Source: Mycolicibacterium sp. CH28
Lineage (GTDB): Bacteria > Actinomycetota > Actinomycetes > Mycobacteriales > Mycobacteriaceae
Assembly: GCF_004745805.1 (NCBI RefSeq)
Contig: NZ_SRLQ01000017.1
Span: 62,001 to 126,000, forward strand
Length of the DNA: 64,000 nt
Direction of reading: 5' to 3'
How positions within the stretch are numbered: position 1 is the first letter of the stretch; every line of letters begins with the position of its first letter. A program made the position numbers and the translations under genes. Positions 41,441 to 50,030 of the stretch are shown here, piece after piece. Below the pieces are notes generated by a model. That model saw only the letters and a list, made by a program, of their open reading frames with translations, was not told where the DNA came from and searched no databases.

Positions 41441-42144
41441 TCCATTCGTTTGGCGGCTCGGTCGACGAGGTCACGGAACAGGGCGGCATCCGGACCGCAG
41501 GTGGCGTGCCGGTCCTCCGGATGCCATTGGACGGCAACGATATCGGCGCTGCGGTGCTCGATCGCCTCGATGACGCCGTCGGCCGCGACCGCCGAGACAG
41601 CCAGGCCGGCGCCCAGCTTGTCGACGGCCTGGTGATGGTAGGACGACACATCGATGCGCTCCGCTGCGACAGCGGCGTGCAGACGTGTTCCCGGAACCAC
41701 CGTGACGTCATGGATGCCGTCGTGGTGAGGTGTTGAGGTTTCGGGCACGTGCTGCACGAGCGTGCCGCCGAGCGCGACGTTGAGGATCTGCATCCCGCGA
41801 CAGATCGCCAGCGCGGGCAGGTCCAGCGTGATGACCGCCTGGGTGACGGCCAACTCGAAGTCGTCCTGGAACGCGACGGTGTCCCGGGTCTGCGGCGCCG
41901 GCCGGGCACCGTAGCGGTGCGGCTCGACGTCGGCCCCACCCGGGAGTATCGCACCATCGAAACGCGCTAAGCGGTGCGGCATTTCGCCCTGGGGTTCGGC
42001 GGCCGGGCCGTGCAGCACCGTCGGCTCTCCGCCGGCGGCCCAGACCGCTTCGCAGATCGCCTCGGCCACCACGGTCGCCGAGAACCGCAGGATGGGCACG
42101 TGGTCGGCCCGCCGGCCGACGACGGCCACCAGCGGACGCCGCAC
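41431..42144 (-). CDS. class I glutamine amidotransferase-like hydrolase (PuuD-type), copy 2
   Basis: A 237-residue paralogue of the next gene: catalytic Cys in ALAICRGMQILNVALGG, His/Glu in IVAVQWHPEDRH, and DVSSYHHQAVDKLGAG in the same place as GRSGHHQAVDRVGDG of copy 1. Both copies keep the full triad, so neither is obviously inactive. GTG 42144 is chosen; TTG 42150 overlapping the upstream stop (TTGA) is possible. Tandem copies may serve different gamma-glutamyl substrates. Confidence 0.82.
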   Translation of the reverse strand: MRRPLVAVVGRRADHVPILRFSATVVAEAICEAVWAAGGEPTVLHGPAAEPQGEMPHRLARFDGAILPGGADVEPHRYGARPAPQTRDTVAFQDDFELAVTQAVITLDLPALAICRGMQILNVALGGTLVQHVPETSTPHHDGIHDVTVVPGTRLHAAVAAERIDVSSYHHQAVDKLGAGLAVSAVAADGVIEAIEHRSADIVAVQWHPEDRHATCGPDAALFRDLVDRAAKRMECR

Positions 42145-42146
42145 AC

Positions 42147-42851
42147 TCAACTCCCGAACGGGTACTCGAGGGTCGGAAGCCACTGCGTCCACACCTCGCG
42201 CAGGCGCCCCGAATCGATCAACCGGCTCAGCGCCCCGTCGATGGACGCCAACACCTCCGGCCGGTCCTTGGCCACCGCGATTCCCCACTTGTTGGCGGTC
42301 TGCACCGTGAACGCGAGTTCGTAGTCGGGGTGGGTGGCGCCCAGCGGGACGAACACGACGTCGTCGTCGACGACGGCGTCGACATCCCCGGCGAGCAAGG
42401 CCGCCAGCATGTCGGCATACACGTCGTCGGAGCCCGGCCCGAACGGCACCGGAACCGCCCCGGTGAACGTCTCGACCAGCGACATGTTCGTGCTGTTCTC
42501 GATTGCGGCCACCCGTCGGCCCACCAGGTCTTCGGGCGTGTGGATCCCGGCGCCCCGACGCACCAGCACACCCTCGTGGAAGATCGCATAGGGCCGGGTG
42601 AAATCCACCTGGCTCAGCCGTTCGGCGGTGATCCCCTGCCCGCACAGCACCGCGTCGGCGTCACCGCGTTGCACCGCGGGGATCATGTCCACCCAGGGCA
42701 CGCGGACCCACTCGACGGGCCGGCCGAGTTCGGCGCCGAGAGCTTCGGCGACGCCGGGCTCGAATCCGGTCCGGCCGCGCTCCGGCGTCCACAGCGAGAA
42801 CAGCGGTGGCGCCTCGGCGTCGAGGCACGCCAGTCGGATCGGCGCGGTCAC
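42147..42851 (-). CDS. cytoplasmic solute-binding-like protein (SBP_bac_3 fold)
   Basis: A 234-residue protein with the family 3 amino-acid-binding fold: FEPGVAEALGAELGRPVEWV, MIPAVQRGDADAVLCGQGIT, RLSQVDFTRPYAIFHEGVLV and ANKWGIAVAKDRPEVLASID. It has no signal peptide or lipobox; the protein starts directly with the first strand (MTAPIRLACLD). No ABC permease or ATPase adjoins it. It therefore looks like an intracellular sensor, a carrier or a repurposed enzyme within the amine operon. GTG start overlaps the stop of the glutamine-synthetase-like gene (GTGA). Confidence 0.8.
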   Translation of the reverse strand: MTAPIRLACLDAEAPPLFSLWTPERGRTGFEPGVAEALGAELGRPVEWVRVPWVDMIPAVQRGDADAVLCGQGITAERLSQVDFTRPYAIFHEGVLVRRGAGIHTPEDLVGRRVAAIENSTNMSLVETFTGAVPVPFGPGSDDVYADMLAALLAGDVDAVVDDDVVFVPLGATHPDYELAFTVQTANKWGIAVAKDRPEVLASIDGALSRLIDSGRLREVWTQWLPTLEYPFGS

Positions 42852-44233
42852 GGTGTGTCATCCCAGTACATATCACGCTCCCAATCAGTGACGTATCCGC
42901 AGAATCGGGCCCACTCGTCGGCGTGGAAGTCGACTAGCAGTTCCGAGAGTTCCAGGCCGAGGGCCTGAGTCAGTGTGTCGTCGGCCCGGAAAGCTTCGAT
43001 CGCCTCGCCGAGGGTCAACGGCAGTGCCGGGAACCGGTCGTCCCGGACGCTGTCATAGGACGATCCCCGGGTCGGGGCACCGGGATCGATCGCGTTCTTC
43101 ATACCGTCCTCACACGCCGCGAGGATGACCGCATGCGAGAGGTAGGGGTTCACGGCGGCATCGGGCAGCTTGTACTCCAGGCGTCCGACCGCCGAGAGCC
43201 GCACGGTGCAGGTCTTGTTGTCCAGGCCCCAGTTGATCCGTGACGGCGCGAATTGCCCAGCATCCCAATAGCGCTTGTAGGAGTTCACAGTGGAGGCGTT
43301 GACGAGCATCGCCCCGGACGTGTGGGACAGCAGACCACCCAGCGCGTGCCGCCCGACCTCGGACAGATGCAGTTCGGCGACGCCGGGGTCGGCCAGCACG
43401 TTGACGTTGTCTCGCCAGAGGCTCAAGTTGTGGTGGCACCCGTTGCCCATCATCCCGGTGCGCGGCTTGGGCATGAAGCTGGCTTGGATACCAAGCTCAC
43501 GGGCGACCTGCTTGCAGATCTGCCGGTAGGTGGTGAGCCGGTCGGCGGTCAGGTCGGCGCGGTCGTACATGAAGTTGAGCTCGACCTGGAACTCGTCCTC
43601 GTAGTCGCCCTCGATCATGTCCAGCCCGAGCGCCTGGGCGTACTCGATGACCTTCTTGACGATCGGCCGGTTCCGCTCCAGGTGTTCGATGTGATAGGCC
43701 GGGCTGGCCCCTGGGCGGAAGTGCGCTTCCAGACCCTCACCCTGCCAAGTCATCTCGGGTTCGCAACCGGTTCGCAGCTCCAAGCCGGTCCGGTCGGTGA
43801 AGCCGGCGTGCAGGCGGCGCAGCAATCCGCGGGTATCGCAGGCGAATTCCGCTCCCGCCCCCTCGCTGAGATGGTCCGGTTCGTAGAGGCGGCAGAAGAC
43901 CCGGGCGAAGCTGGTGTCCCACGGCAGAACCGCGAACGTGTCCAGGTCAGGCACCGCGGTGTACTCGGGCGCGTTCACCCCGCCGGCGAGCAGGGTGCCC
44001 TCGCGGGTGCCCTGCAGGTTGGCGATCGCGGTCTGGTGCTGCTGCACGCCCTTGACCGCCAGCCGTTCGAAATGTGCTGCCGGGGCGACTTTTCCGACCA
44101 CGCGACCGGTGATCGTGATCGCCTGGAAGTAGACGAACTGCACACCCCGCTCGGAGATCGTCGAGAGCGCCGCCGCGAGGTCGGCGCTGGTCGCATTGGC
44201 CTGACGGTGCAGGTCCAGTGGTGTCGATACCAT
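42848..44233 (-). CDS. glutamine synthetase-like gamma-glutamyl-amine ligase
   Basis: A 461-residue protein of the GlnA family outside the ammonia-assimilating type. GS motifs seen: the Mg/Glu site GCEPEMTWQGEG, GDYEDEFQVELNF, the ATP/Gly loop KPRTGMMGNGCHHNLSLW, and LEYKLPDAAVNPYL. Homologues (PuuA, GlnA3/GlnA4-type) ligate glutamate to amines using ATP. Mycobacterial morpholine/piperidine loci include such a gene next to the P450-ferredoxin genes, as here. MVSTPLDL at 44233 follows a GAAAGGA ribosome binding site. Confidence 0.86.
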   Translation of the reverse strand: MVSTPLDLHRQANATSADLAAALSTISERGVQFVYFQAITITGRVVGKVAPAAHFERLAVKGVQQHQTAIANLQGTREGTLLAGGVNAPEYTAVPDLDTFAVLPWDTSFARVFCRLYEPDHLSEGAGAEFACDTRGLLRRLHAGFTDRTGLELRTGCEPEMTWQGEGLEAHFRPGASPAYHIEHLERNRPIVKKVIEYAQALGLDMIEGDYEDEFQVELNFMYDRADLTADRLTTYRQICKQVARELGIQASFMPKPRTGMMGNGCHHNLSLWRDNVNVLADPGVAELHLSEVGRHALGGLLSHTSGAMLVNASTVNSYKRYWDAGQFAPSRINWGLDNKTCTVRLSAVGRLEYKLPDAAVNPYLSHAVILAACEDGMKNAIDPGAPTRGSSYDSVRDDRFPALPLTLGEAIEAFRADDTLTQALGLELSELLVDFHADEWARFCGYVTDWERDMYWDDTP

Positions 44234-44247
44234 CGAGTGTCCTTTCC

Positions 44248-44436
44248 TCAGTCCTCGATGAGGATGGCCTGGGCCGGACACACGTCGGCGGCCTGCTCGA
44301 CGTAGTCACGCTCCGCATCGTCGGGATTGCCGTCGTATTCCAGCTTTCCGTCGTCGTTCATGACGAAGACGGCTGGGGCGGCGATGGCACACTGGCCGTG
44401 GTCCTGGCATCGGGCGAGGTCGACGGTGACGCGCAT
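44248..44436 (-). CDS. [3Fe-4S]-type ferredoxin partner of the P450
   Basis: A 62-residue ferredoxin with CQDHGQC (Cys10, His13, Cys16) and the distal Cys53-Pro (DVCPAQA). His in place of the second cysteine marks the single-cluster [3Fe-4S] ferredoxins that feed actinobacterial P450s. Length and position directly after the P450 gene match the ferredoxin of mycobacterial morpholine monooxygenase. MRVTVDLARC is the natural start. The third component, ferredoxin reductase, is missing from the locus. Confidence 0.9.
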   Translation of the reverse strand: MRVTVDLARCQDHGQCAIAAPAVFVMNDDGKLEYDGNPDDAERDYVEQAADVCPAQAILIED

Positions 44437-44465
44437 GGGTATCCTCTCGTAGGCTGACGCAGCGG

Positions 44466-45668
44466 TCAGGGGTTGGGCGTGAAACCGATGGGCAGCCGGA
44501 TCGGCCCGGTGTTGCCCGAGTCGGGAAGCCATGAAGCGCCCGGCAATTCGTGTGGGTCGATCAGACGCGTGGCCAGCAGAGGCAGTGCCTCACTCATGTC
44601 CGATCGGGCCACGAAGTGGCCGAGACAGTGGTGGGCGCCGCCGCCGAAACCGAAGTGCGGCCGTCGCTCTGCCGTGATGTCAAAGCCAGGCTCGAAGACC
44701 CGCGGGTCGGTACCGGCCGCCTCACTGTAGAGGTGGACAGTGGTGCCCGCGGCCAGCGCGAGGCCCTCGTACTCGAAGTCTTCGAGCACCTCGCGAGTCA
44801 CCCATCGCACCGTCGGGTTGACCCGCATGACCTCCTCAACGGCGTTGCCGCCCAACTCCGGTCGCTGCGCGAGCAGCCGCCACTGATCGGGGTGCGCCAT
44901 GAAGGTCTGCATCGCCAGGCCGAGCTGGTTGCGGGTGGTGTCGAAGCCGCCGAAGATCAGCAGGACGATGGCGTCGCGAAGCTCGGTGTCGCTCAGCCGG
45001 CCGTCGTCGGGGCGCGACGCATTGACCAGTGCGGTGACGAAGTCGTCTTGCGGCCGGGCCCGCCGGTCGGCGATCAGGTCGTCACAGAAGGCGTAGAGCC
45101 GTTGCAGCGCAGCCTCGATCTTGGGGAGGTCCTCACGCAGGGTCACCCCCATGGCCAGCCCGACGGTCGCCGATTCGGTGGCGATGACCTTCCACTCCGA
45201 TTCGGGCAGGCCCAGCATGATCGCAATCACCCTGGCCGCGTAGGGCTCGGCGAACTCGCCGACGAACTCGCAGCGGTCCGGTTCGGCGAAGTTCTCGATC
45301 AGTTCGAGGGCCAGGGCCTGAAATCTGGGCACCAGCGAGCCGATCAGCTTGGGCGAGAACGCCGGGTTCAGCAACCGGCGCAGCCGATGGTGCTCCTCGC
45401 CCTCCTTGTTGAGGATCCAACTGGCGAACCACTCGGCGAACGGCCCCTCGGTGATGCCGTTGTGCGCCGGCCACGCGACACTGCCCTGCCGCAGCTTCGG
45501 GTGCTTGATCAACCGGTTGACGTGTTCGTACCGCAGGACGGCGATCCCGTAGGGGGTGGTCGCATACCAGCTCTGCTCACGGGCACGGTGCACGTCCTCA
45601 GACGTGATCGAGAACGCCGGGTCGGTGACATCAAAAGCTGGTACCGGGCCAAGGGTGAGAGACGACAT
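44466..45668 (-). CDS. CYP151-like cytochrome P450 (secondary cyclic amine monooxygenase)
   Basis: A 400-residue soluble class I P450. I-helix LIFGGFDTTRNQLG, ExxR EEVMRVNPTVRWVTR, heme loop HFGFGGGAHHCLGHFV (Cys348). Stretches such as NPAFSPKLIGSLVPRFQAL and the WLPDSGNTGP ending recall mycobacterial CYP151 enzymes (MorA/PipA) that oxidise morpholine, piperidine and pyrrolidine; this is from memory and should be checked by alignment. The promoter carries TTGACA with an operator palindrome. It heads the operon P450-ferredoxin-ligase-binding protein-two amidases. Confidence 0.85.
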   Translation of the reverse strand: MSSLTLGPVPAFDVTDPAFSITSEDVHRAREQSWYATTPYGIAVLRYEHVNRLIKHPKLRQGSVAWPAHNGITEGPFAEWFASWILNKEGEEHHRLRRLLNPAFSPKLIGSLVPRFQALALELIENFAEPDRCEFVGEFAEPYAARVIAIMLGLPESEWKVIATESATVGLAMGVTLREDLPKIEAALQRLYAFCDDLIADRRARPQDDFVTALVNASRPDDGRLSDTELRDAIVLLIFGGFDTTRNQLGLAMQTFMAHPDQWRLLAQRPELGGNAVEEVMRVNPTVRWVTREVLEDFEYEGLALAAGTTVHLYSEAAGTDPRVFEPGFDITAERRPHFGFGGGAHHCLGHFVARSDMSEALPLLATRLIDPHELPGASWLPDSGNTGPIRLPIGFTPNP

Positions 45669-45708
45669 CCGCGCTACCTCCGAAGTGCTTGCGTTCGAAT
45701 GTCGGTAA

Positions 45709-45737
45709 ATACTCTACGAATAGAGTCTTACTGTCAA
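45709..45737 (-). promoter_or_regulatory. P450 operon promoter with overlapping GntR-type operator
   Basis: On the minus strand, -35 TTGACA (45732-45737) is 17 bp from -10 GAGTAT (45709-45714). The palindrome ACTCTATTCGTAGAGT (45711-45726) has perfect 6-bp arms and covers the spacer and -10, an ideal repressor site, probably for the GntR regulator encoded at 46516-47277. Confidence 0.65.
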
Positions 45738-45790
45738 CCGTTGGCGCACATTGAACGTCCCGCACCGATCAGAAGGGGTCGAACCGCAGG

Positions 45791-46519
45791 TCAGTCGCGG
45801 GTAGGCCAGGCGATGGCCAGCACCCATCCGGTGCCCAGCGGCATCTCGGCGACCTCCCGGAACGCGCCGGGATCGGCGGCCGGGCCGGCCGCGGGCATCG
45901 CGGCCAGCCGAGAACCCACGATCCAGCGCGGAGTATTGGCCGCGATGACCCGGCGCTCGGCGTTGACCACCACGGCGTCCTCGGAGGTCTGTCGCAACAC
46001 GTCGATGAGCCTGCGCTCCACCCGCCCGACAACCAGGTCCGCCCCCGCTACGCCGAGGAAGGTGCCGTCGGCGATGACCGGGATCGTCGCGGTGATGGTG
46101 TACATGTCCGAGCCGCTGTAGTCGACGTACGGGCCGTACGCCACCCGCGCCTGGCCGCGCTGAGCCAGCTGATACCAGTCCATCTGCAGGTAGTCGTAGA
46201 CGTCGATGCTGGTCGGGTCGAAGTTGAGGCGGAGCCGGGCCACCCGCTCGTTCTGCCGCTGCCACCACGCCATGTATCGCTCGAGACCGTCGACCACGAA
46301 GGGCGCCGCGACGAATCCCATCCCCCCGATCCCCGGGTCGCGCCCCACGAGATCGGCGAGCAGGCGTTGCAGTCCACTGAAGTGCGCCTCTGTCAGAGCC
46401 GCGCGCGCGGGCCGGCTGGCCAGCACCTCCTCGGCGACGCGGCCGAGCAATTCATAGATCGGCTCCAGCGTCTGGGTCGCCTGCTCGGCCAGCCGGCGCG
46501 CCGACGGGGCCGAGGTCAC
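45791..46519 (-). CDS. soluble Cache/PDC sensor-domain protein
   Basis: A 242-residue protein with a predicted Cache (PAS-like extracellular sensor) fold: MDWYQLAQRGQARVAYGPYV, DMYTITATIPVIADGTFLGV and AGADLVVGRVERRLIDVL. Such domains normally sit outside the membrane in chemoreceptors and kinases, binding amines, amino acids or carboxylates. Here there is no signal peptide, TM helix or output domain. Its start overlaps the stop of the GntR gene by four bases, so it may sense an intracellular amine together with GntR. Confidence 0.72.
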   Translation of the reverse strand: MTSAPSARRLAEQATQTLEPIYELLGRVAEEVLASRPARAALTEAHFSGLQRLLADLVGRDPGIGGMGFVAAPFVVDGLERYMAWWQRQNERVARLRLNFDPTSIDVYDYLQMDWYQLAQRGQARVAYGPYVDYSGSDMYTITATIPVIADGTFLGVAGADLVVGRVERRLIDVLRQTSEDAVVVNAERRVIAANTPRWIVGSRLAAMPAAGPAADPGAFREVAEMPLGTGWVLAIAWPTRD

Positions 46520-47277
46520 GAGACCGCCCCTTCCGTCGACAGATCGAGGTTGATCCTGGTCAAGCGCGCGAGTTGCCCCATGACATGCTCCTCGGCCAGC
46601 CGGCGCGCCTCATCGGGCTTCTCGGCGGCGACCGCGGCGGCAATGGCGTGCTGTTGTTCGACATGGGCGGCGACGTCGGCCGGCGGGCCGATCGGCAGCC
46701 AGATCAACCCGGCCACCTCGGCCTGCAGATTGGCCTCGCGCCGGGCCAGCCGGGCCGACTGTGAGGCGACCGCGACCTGGATGTGGAACCTGCTGTCCGC
46801 GCGGATCCGGTCCCCCAAGGTCCCGGCGGTACCAAGCTGGTCGGTCAGGGCGAACAGCCGCCGCACCGCATACGATGCCGCCCGCTCGGCCGCCAGACGG
46901 GCCGCCTGTCCGGCGACAGCGGTGTGTTCGTCGAAGAGATCGCGCAGGTCAGAGGCACTCATCGCGGCCAGCCGCGCGGTGAGCTGGTCAACCGGGGGGC
47001 CCTCGGGCCGGCGCACGAACGAACCCCCGCTGCGACCGCGGCGGGTTTCCAGCAGGTCTTGTTCCCGCAGGGTCGCCAGCGCCTCCCGGACGGTCATCGG
47101 TGCGACGCCGAACTGGGCCGCCAGGTCGACCTCGACCGGCAACCGCTCGCCATCGTCGAGAAGTCCGAGGTGGATCGCCTCGGTGATGCGCTGCACGATC
47201 TCATCGGCACGGCTCACCGGGGCCTCGGGCGCGACGAGCGGCGACAACGATGACACCGGGCCCTCCTCCGCACGCAT
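46516..47277 (-). CDS. GntR-family regulator (FCD/FadR type)
   Basis: A 253-residue repressor. The winged helix lies at about residues 25-95 (VQRITEAIHLGLLDDGERLP, then DLAAQFGVAPMTVREALATL, then RRGRSGGSFVRRP). The C-terminal helical FCD domain carries metal/ligand His-Asp residues, for example ADSRFHIQVAVASQSARL. In piperidine/pyrrolidine-degrading mycobacteria a GntR repressor (PipR) controls the P450; this protein occupies that role by context. It diverges from the APC permease and is coupled to the Cache gene. Confidence 0.87.
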   Translation of the reverse strand: MRAEEGPVSSLSPLVAPEAPVSRADEIVQRITEAIHLGLLDDGERLPVEVDLAAQFGVAPMTVREALATLREQDLLETRRGRSGGSFVRRPEGPPVDQLTARLAAMSASDLRDLFDEHTAVAGQAARLAAERAASYAVRRLFALTDQLGTAGTLGDRIRADSRFHIQVAVASQSARLARREANLQAEVAGLIWLPIGPPADVAAHVEQQHAIAAAVAAEKPDEARRLAEEHVMGQLARLTRINLDLSTEGAVS

Positions 47278-47402
47278 CCCGCCGATGGATCCGACGTCGG
47301 CAACTTACCTGATTTTGGACGAATTTCGCCGTTCCGGTTGCCGGTTAAACAATAGATATGTAGTTTTTCGGCCACGCCAGGACCTACGGAAGAAGGCAAT
47401 CC

Positions 47403-48923
47403 ATGTCCACATCCAGTGCGTCGTCTCCTCCCTCCAAACCGACCGCCGACGGCTACTACGACTTCCACGACGAAGACGACGTTCGGCACCTCCACGCCCT
47501 GGGCTACAAGTCCGAGTTCAAACGCGACATGAGCCCGTGGGCCAACTTCTCTCTGGGCTTCACCTACCTATCCCCCGTCGTCGGCGTCTATACGCTGTTC
47601 GCCTACGCCCTGGCCACCGGCGGTCCACCGATGATCTGGAGCTTCCTCATCGTCGGGGTGGGCCAGTTGCTGGTCGCGCTGATCTTCAGCGAGATCGTGG
47701 CCCAATTCCCGGTGGCCGGTGGGGTATATCCGTGGGCGCGGCGGCTGTGGGGGCGCCGCTATGCCTGGATGACGGGATGGGTCTACATGGTGGCCCTACT
47801 GGTGACGATCGCGTCGGTGGTCTACGGCGCCGGCCCCTACGTCGCAGCGACATTCGGCTTCGAGGCGACGGTGAACAACACCATCGTGTTCGCCCTCATC
47901 TTGCTTGCGGTGGCCACCGCCATCAACTTCATGGGCACCAAAGTCCTTGCCACCGCTGCAATCATCGGATTCACCGCGGAGATCGTCGGCGCCCTCGCCG
48001 TCGGTGGATGGCTGTTGATCGCACACCGCGAGCACAACCTCGGGATTCTCTTCGATCGGTTCGGCGCCGGTGGGGACGGCAACTACCTGTGGGCGTTCGC
48101 CGCGGCAGCGTTGATCGGCGTCTACCAGTACTACGGCTTCGAGGCCTGCGGCGACGTCGCCGAAGAGGTCCCCGATCCCGGGCGACTCATTCCGAAGGCC
48201 ATGCGCCGCACCATCTACGTCGGCGGCGCCGCGGCGACCTTCGTGTGCTTGGCTCTCGTGCTGGCGGTGACCGACATCCCCGCCGTCATCGCCGGTGAGG
48301 ACACCGACCCGGTCAGCACCGTGCTGACCGAGGCCTTCGGCAGCGGGGGCTCGAAAGCGGTCCTGGCCGTCGTGCTGATCTCTTTCCTGTCCTGTGCGAT
48401 GAGCCTGCAGGCCGCCGCCAGCCGCCTGGCCTATTCCTACGGGCGCGACGAGATGATTATGGGCAGTTCACTGCTCAAGAAATTCTCGGCCAGCCGGCAC
48501 GTCCCGCCGTACGCGCTGCTGGTGGCCGCCGTGGTGCCGGCCGTGATCGTCGTCGGATCGAAATTCTCGACCGATGCCATCACCAAGATCATCAGCTTCG
48601 CAGCTTTCGGGATCTACCTCGGGTTCCAGATGGTCGTCCTGGCCGCGCTACGCGCCCGGCTCAAGGGCTGGGTGCCCAGCGGCAAGTACTCACTGGGCAA
48701 ATGGGGCCTCCCGATCAACATTGCAGCCCTGATCTACGGCGTCACCGCCATGGTCAACATGGTGTGGCCGCGCACGCCGGACGCCCCCTGGTACGACAAC
48801 TGGATCGTGGCGCTGTCGGCGGCCGTCGTGGTCGGTATCGGCCTGCTGTACATGGCTGTGCACCCGCTGCATGACCGCAGCACCGCCCCCTACAGCGACG
48901 CCATTCCGATGGGCAAGCCCTGA
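47403..48923 (+). CDS. APC family amine/amino acid permease
   Basis: A 506-residue transporter with about 12 helices and a hydrophilic N-terminal tail. APC features: FSLGFTYLSPVVGVYTLFAY, the QFPVAGGVYPWARRLWG loop, and GVYQYYGFEACGDVAEEVPD. It resembles GABA/ethanolamine/amine permeases more than the APC protein at 10.0 kb, and probably imports the amine or the amino acid product handled by the adjacent operon. It is divergent from the GntR repressor gene with 125 bp between. Confidence 0.87.
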   Translation: MSTSSASSPPSKPTADGYYDFHDEDDVRHLHALGYKSEFKRDMSPWANFSLGFTYLSPVVGVYTLFAYALATGGPPMIWSFLIVGVGQLLVALIFSEIVAQFPVAGGVYPWARRLWGRRYAWMTGWVYMVALLVTIASVVYGAGPYVAATFGFEATVNNTIVFALILLAVATAINFMGTKVLATAAIIGFTAEIVGALAVGGWLLIAHREHNLGILFDRFGAGGDGNYLWAFAAAALIGVYQYYGFEACGDVAEEVPDPGRLIPKAMRRTIYVGGAAATFVCLALVLAVTDIPAVIAGEDTDPVSTVLTEAFGSGGSKAVLAVVLISFLSCAMSLQAAASRLAYSYGRDEMIMGSSLLKKFSASRHVPPYALLVAAVVPAVIVVGSKFSTDAITKIISFAAFGIYLGFQMVVLAALRARLKGWVPSGKYSLGKWGLPINIAALIYGVTAMVNMVWPRTPDAPWYDNWIVALSAAVVVGIGLLYMAVHPLHDRSTAPYSDAIPMGKP

Positions 48924-48926
48924 CGG

Positions 48927-50030
48927 TTAGCTCCTTGCCGCTGAGGGCAATTCGATCGTGAACGCAGTGCCGGTGCCGGGGCCGGCACTGCGAACGCCGA
49001 TCCGTCCGCCATGCGCCTCGACAATCGCCTTGGCGATCGCCAGGCCGATGCCGCTGCCTGCCCCGGCGCGCAGTCGCGCCGGGTCGGCACGGTAGAACCG
49101 CTCGAACAGGTGCGGAAGATGCTGTGCTTCAACACCTTCACCCGTATCGACGACGGTGATGACGGTGCCACCCGGGGCCGCCGTGACCTCGACGTCGATG
49201 CGCCCACCGGCCGGGGTGTGACGCAGCGCGTTGTCGACCAGGTTGCCGAGCACCTGCCCGAGTCGCTGCGGGTCAACCCACAGCCGCCCGGCACCCGGGT
49301 CGACGCGCGCACCCAGCGCGACATCGGTCGCATCGGCGCGGTCGGCCACCGCGGCCAGCACCGCCGCCACGAGCTCCTCGGCATCGACCCACTCCCGCGA
49401 GATCGCCTGCCCCTCCTCGGCGTGAGCGAGTGCACCGACGTCTTCGGAGAACCGCACCAGCCGCTTGGATTGATCACGCATCACCGAGATCGAGTCGGCA
49501 TCAAGCGTTTTGACACCGTCCTCGAGCGCCTCCAGGTAAGCCTCGATCACCGAAACGGGCGTGCGGATCTCATGGGCGAGGTCACCGAGCAACCGCCGCC
49601 GAGTGGCTTCGATGTCCTCCAGCCGGGTCGCCATGGCGTTGACCGCCGCAGCGAGGGCGTCGAATTCGGCACCGAGGCCCGGCGAGGATACCCGGGAGTC
49701 GAAGCGGCCGTCGGCGATCCGGGTGACGGCGGCCGACACCTCCGACAGTGACCGCTGCAGCCGCCGGCTGACATACCAGGTCACGACCAAGGCGGTGAGC
49801 GCCGCAGCCGCAATCGCCACACCAACCGAGATCGCCGTCGCATACCGGTAGGCCTGCTCGGCGTGGAACTGCTCATGAGAATCGGCGGGTACCCCGGCCC
49901 TACGCAGGTGTTCGCGAAACAGCGGCGGGCCCACCAGCATGGCCACCACCGCGGTGGTCAGCGCCCCCGCGATCAGGACCAAGGCCTGCGCCAGCAGAAG
50001 CCGGGTGCTGAGACCAGAGGAACGACTCAC
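48927..50030 (-). CDS. two-component sensor histidine kinase
   Basis: A 367-residue membrane kinase: TM helices near residues 10-34 and 64-86 with only a short extracytoplasmic loop, HAMP at about 87-140, phospho-acceptor His153 in LAHEIRTPVSVIEAYLEAL, N box NLVDNALRHTP, G1 VVDTGEGVE, G2 GSGIGLAIAKAIVEAHGG. The tiny sensor loop suggests detection of a membrane-derived or intramembrane signal. It overlaps the response regulator gene by four bases and is the last gene of a CstR-DUF302-RR-HK operon. It converges on the amine permease gene. Confidence 0.9.
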   Translation of the reverse strand: MSRSSGLSTRLLLAQALVLIAGALTTAVVAMLVGPPLFREHLRRAGVPADSHEQFHAEQAYRYATAISVGVAIAAAALTALVVTWYVSRRLQRSLSEVSAAVTRIADGRFDSRVSSPGLGAEFDALAAAVNAMATRLEDIEATRRRLLGDLAHEIRTPVSVIEAYLEALEDGVKTLDADSISVMRDQSKRLVRFSEDVGALAHAEEGQAISREWVDAEELVAAVLAAVADRADATDVALGARVDPGAGRLWVDPQRLGQVLGNLVDNALRHTPAGGRIDVEVTAAPGGTVITVVDTGEGVEAQHLPHLFERFYRADPARLRAGAGSGIGLAIAKAIVEAHGGRIGVRSAGPGTGTAFTIELPSAARS

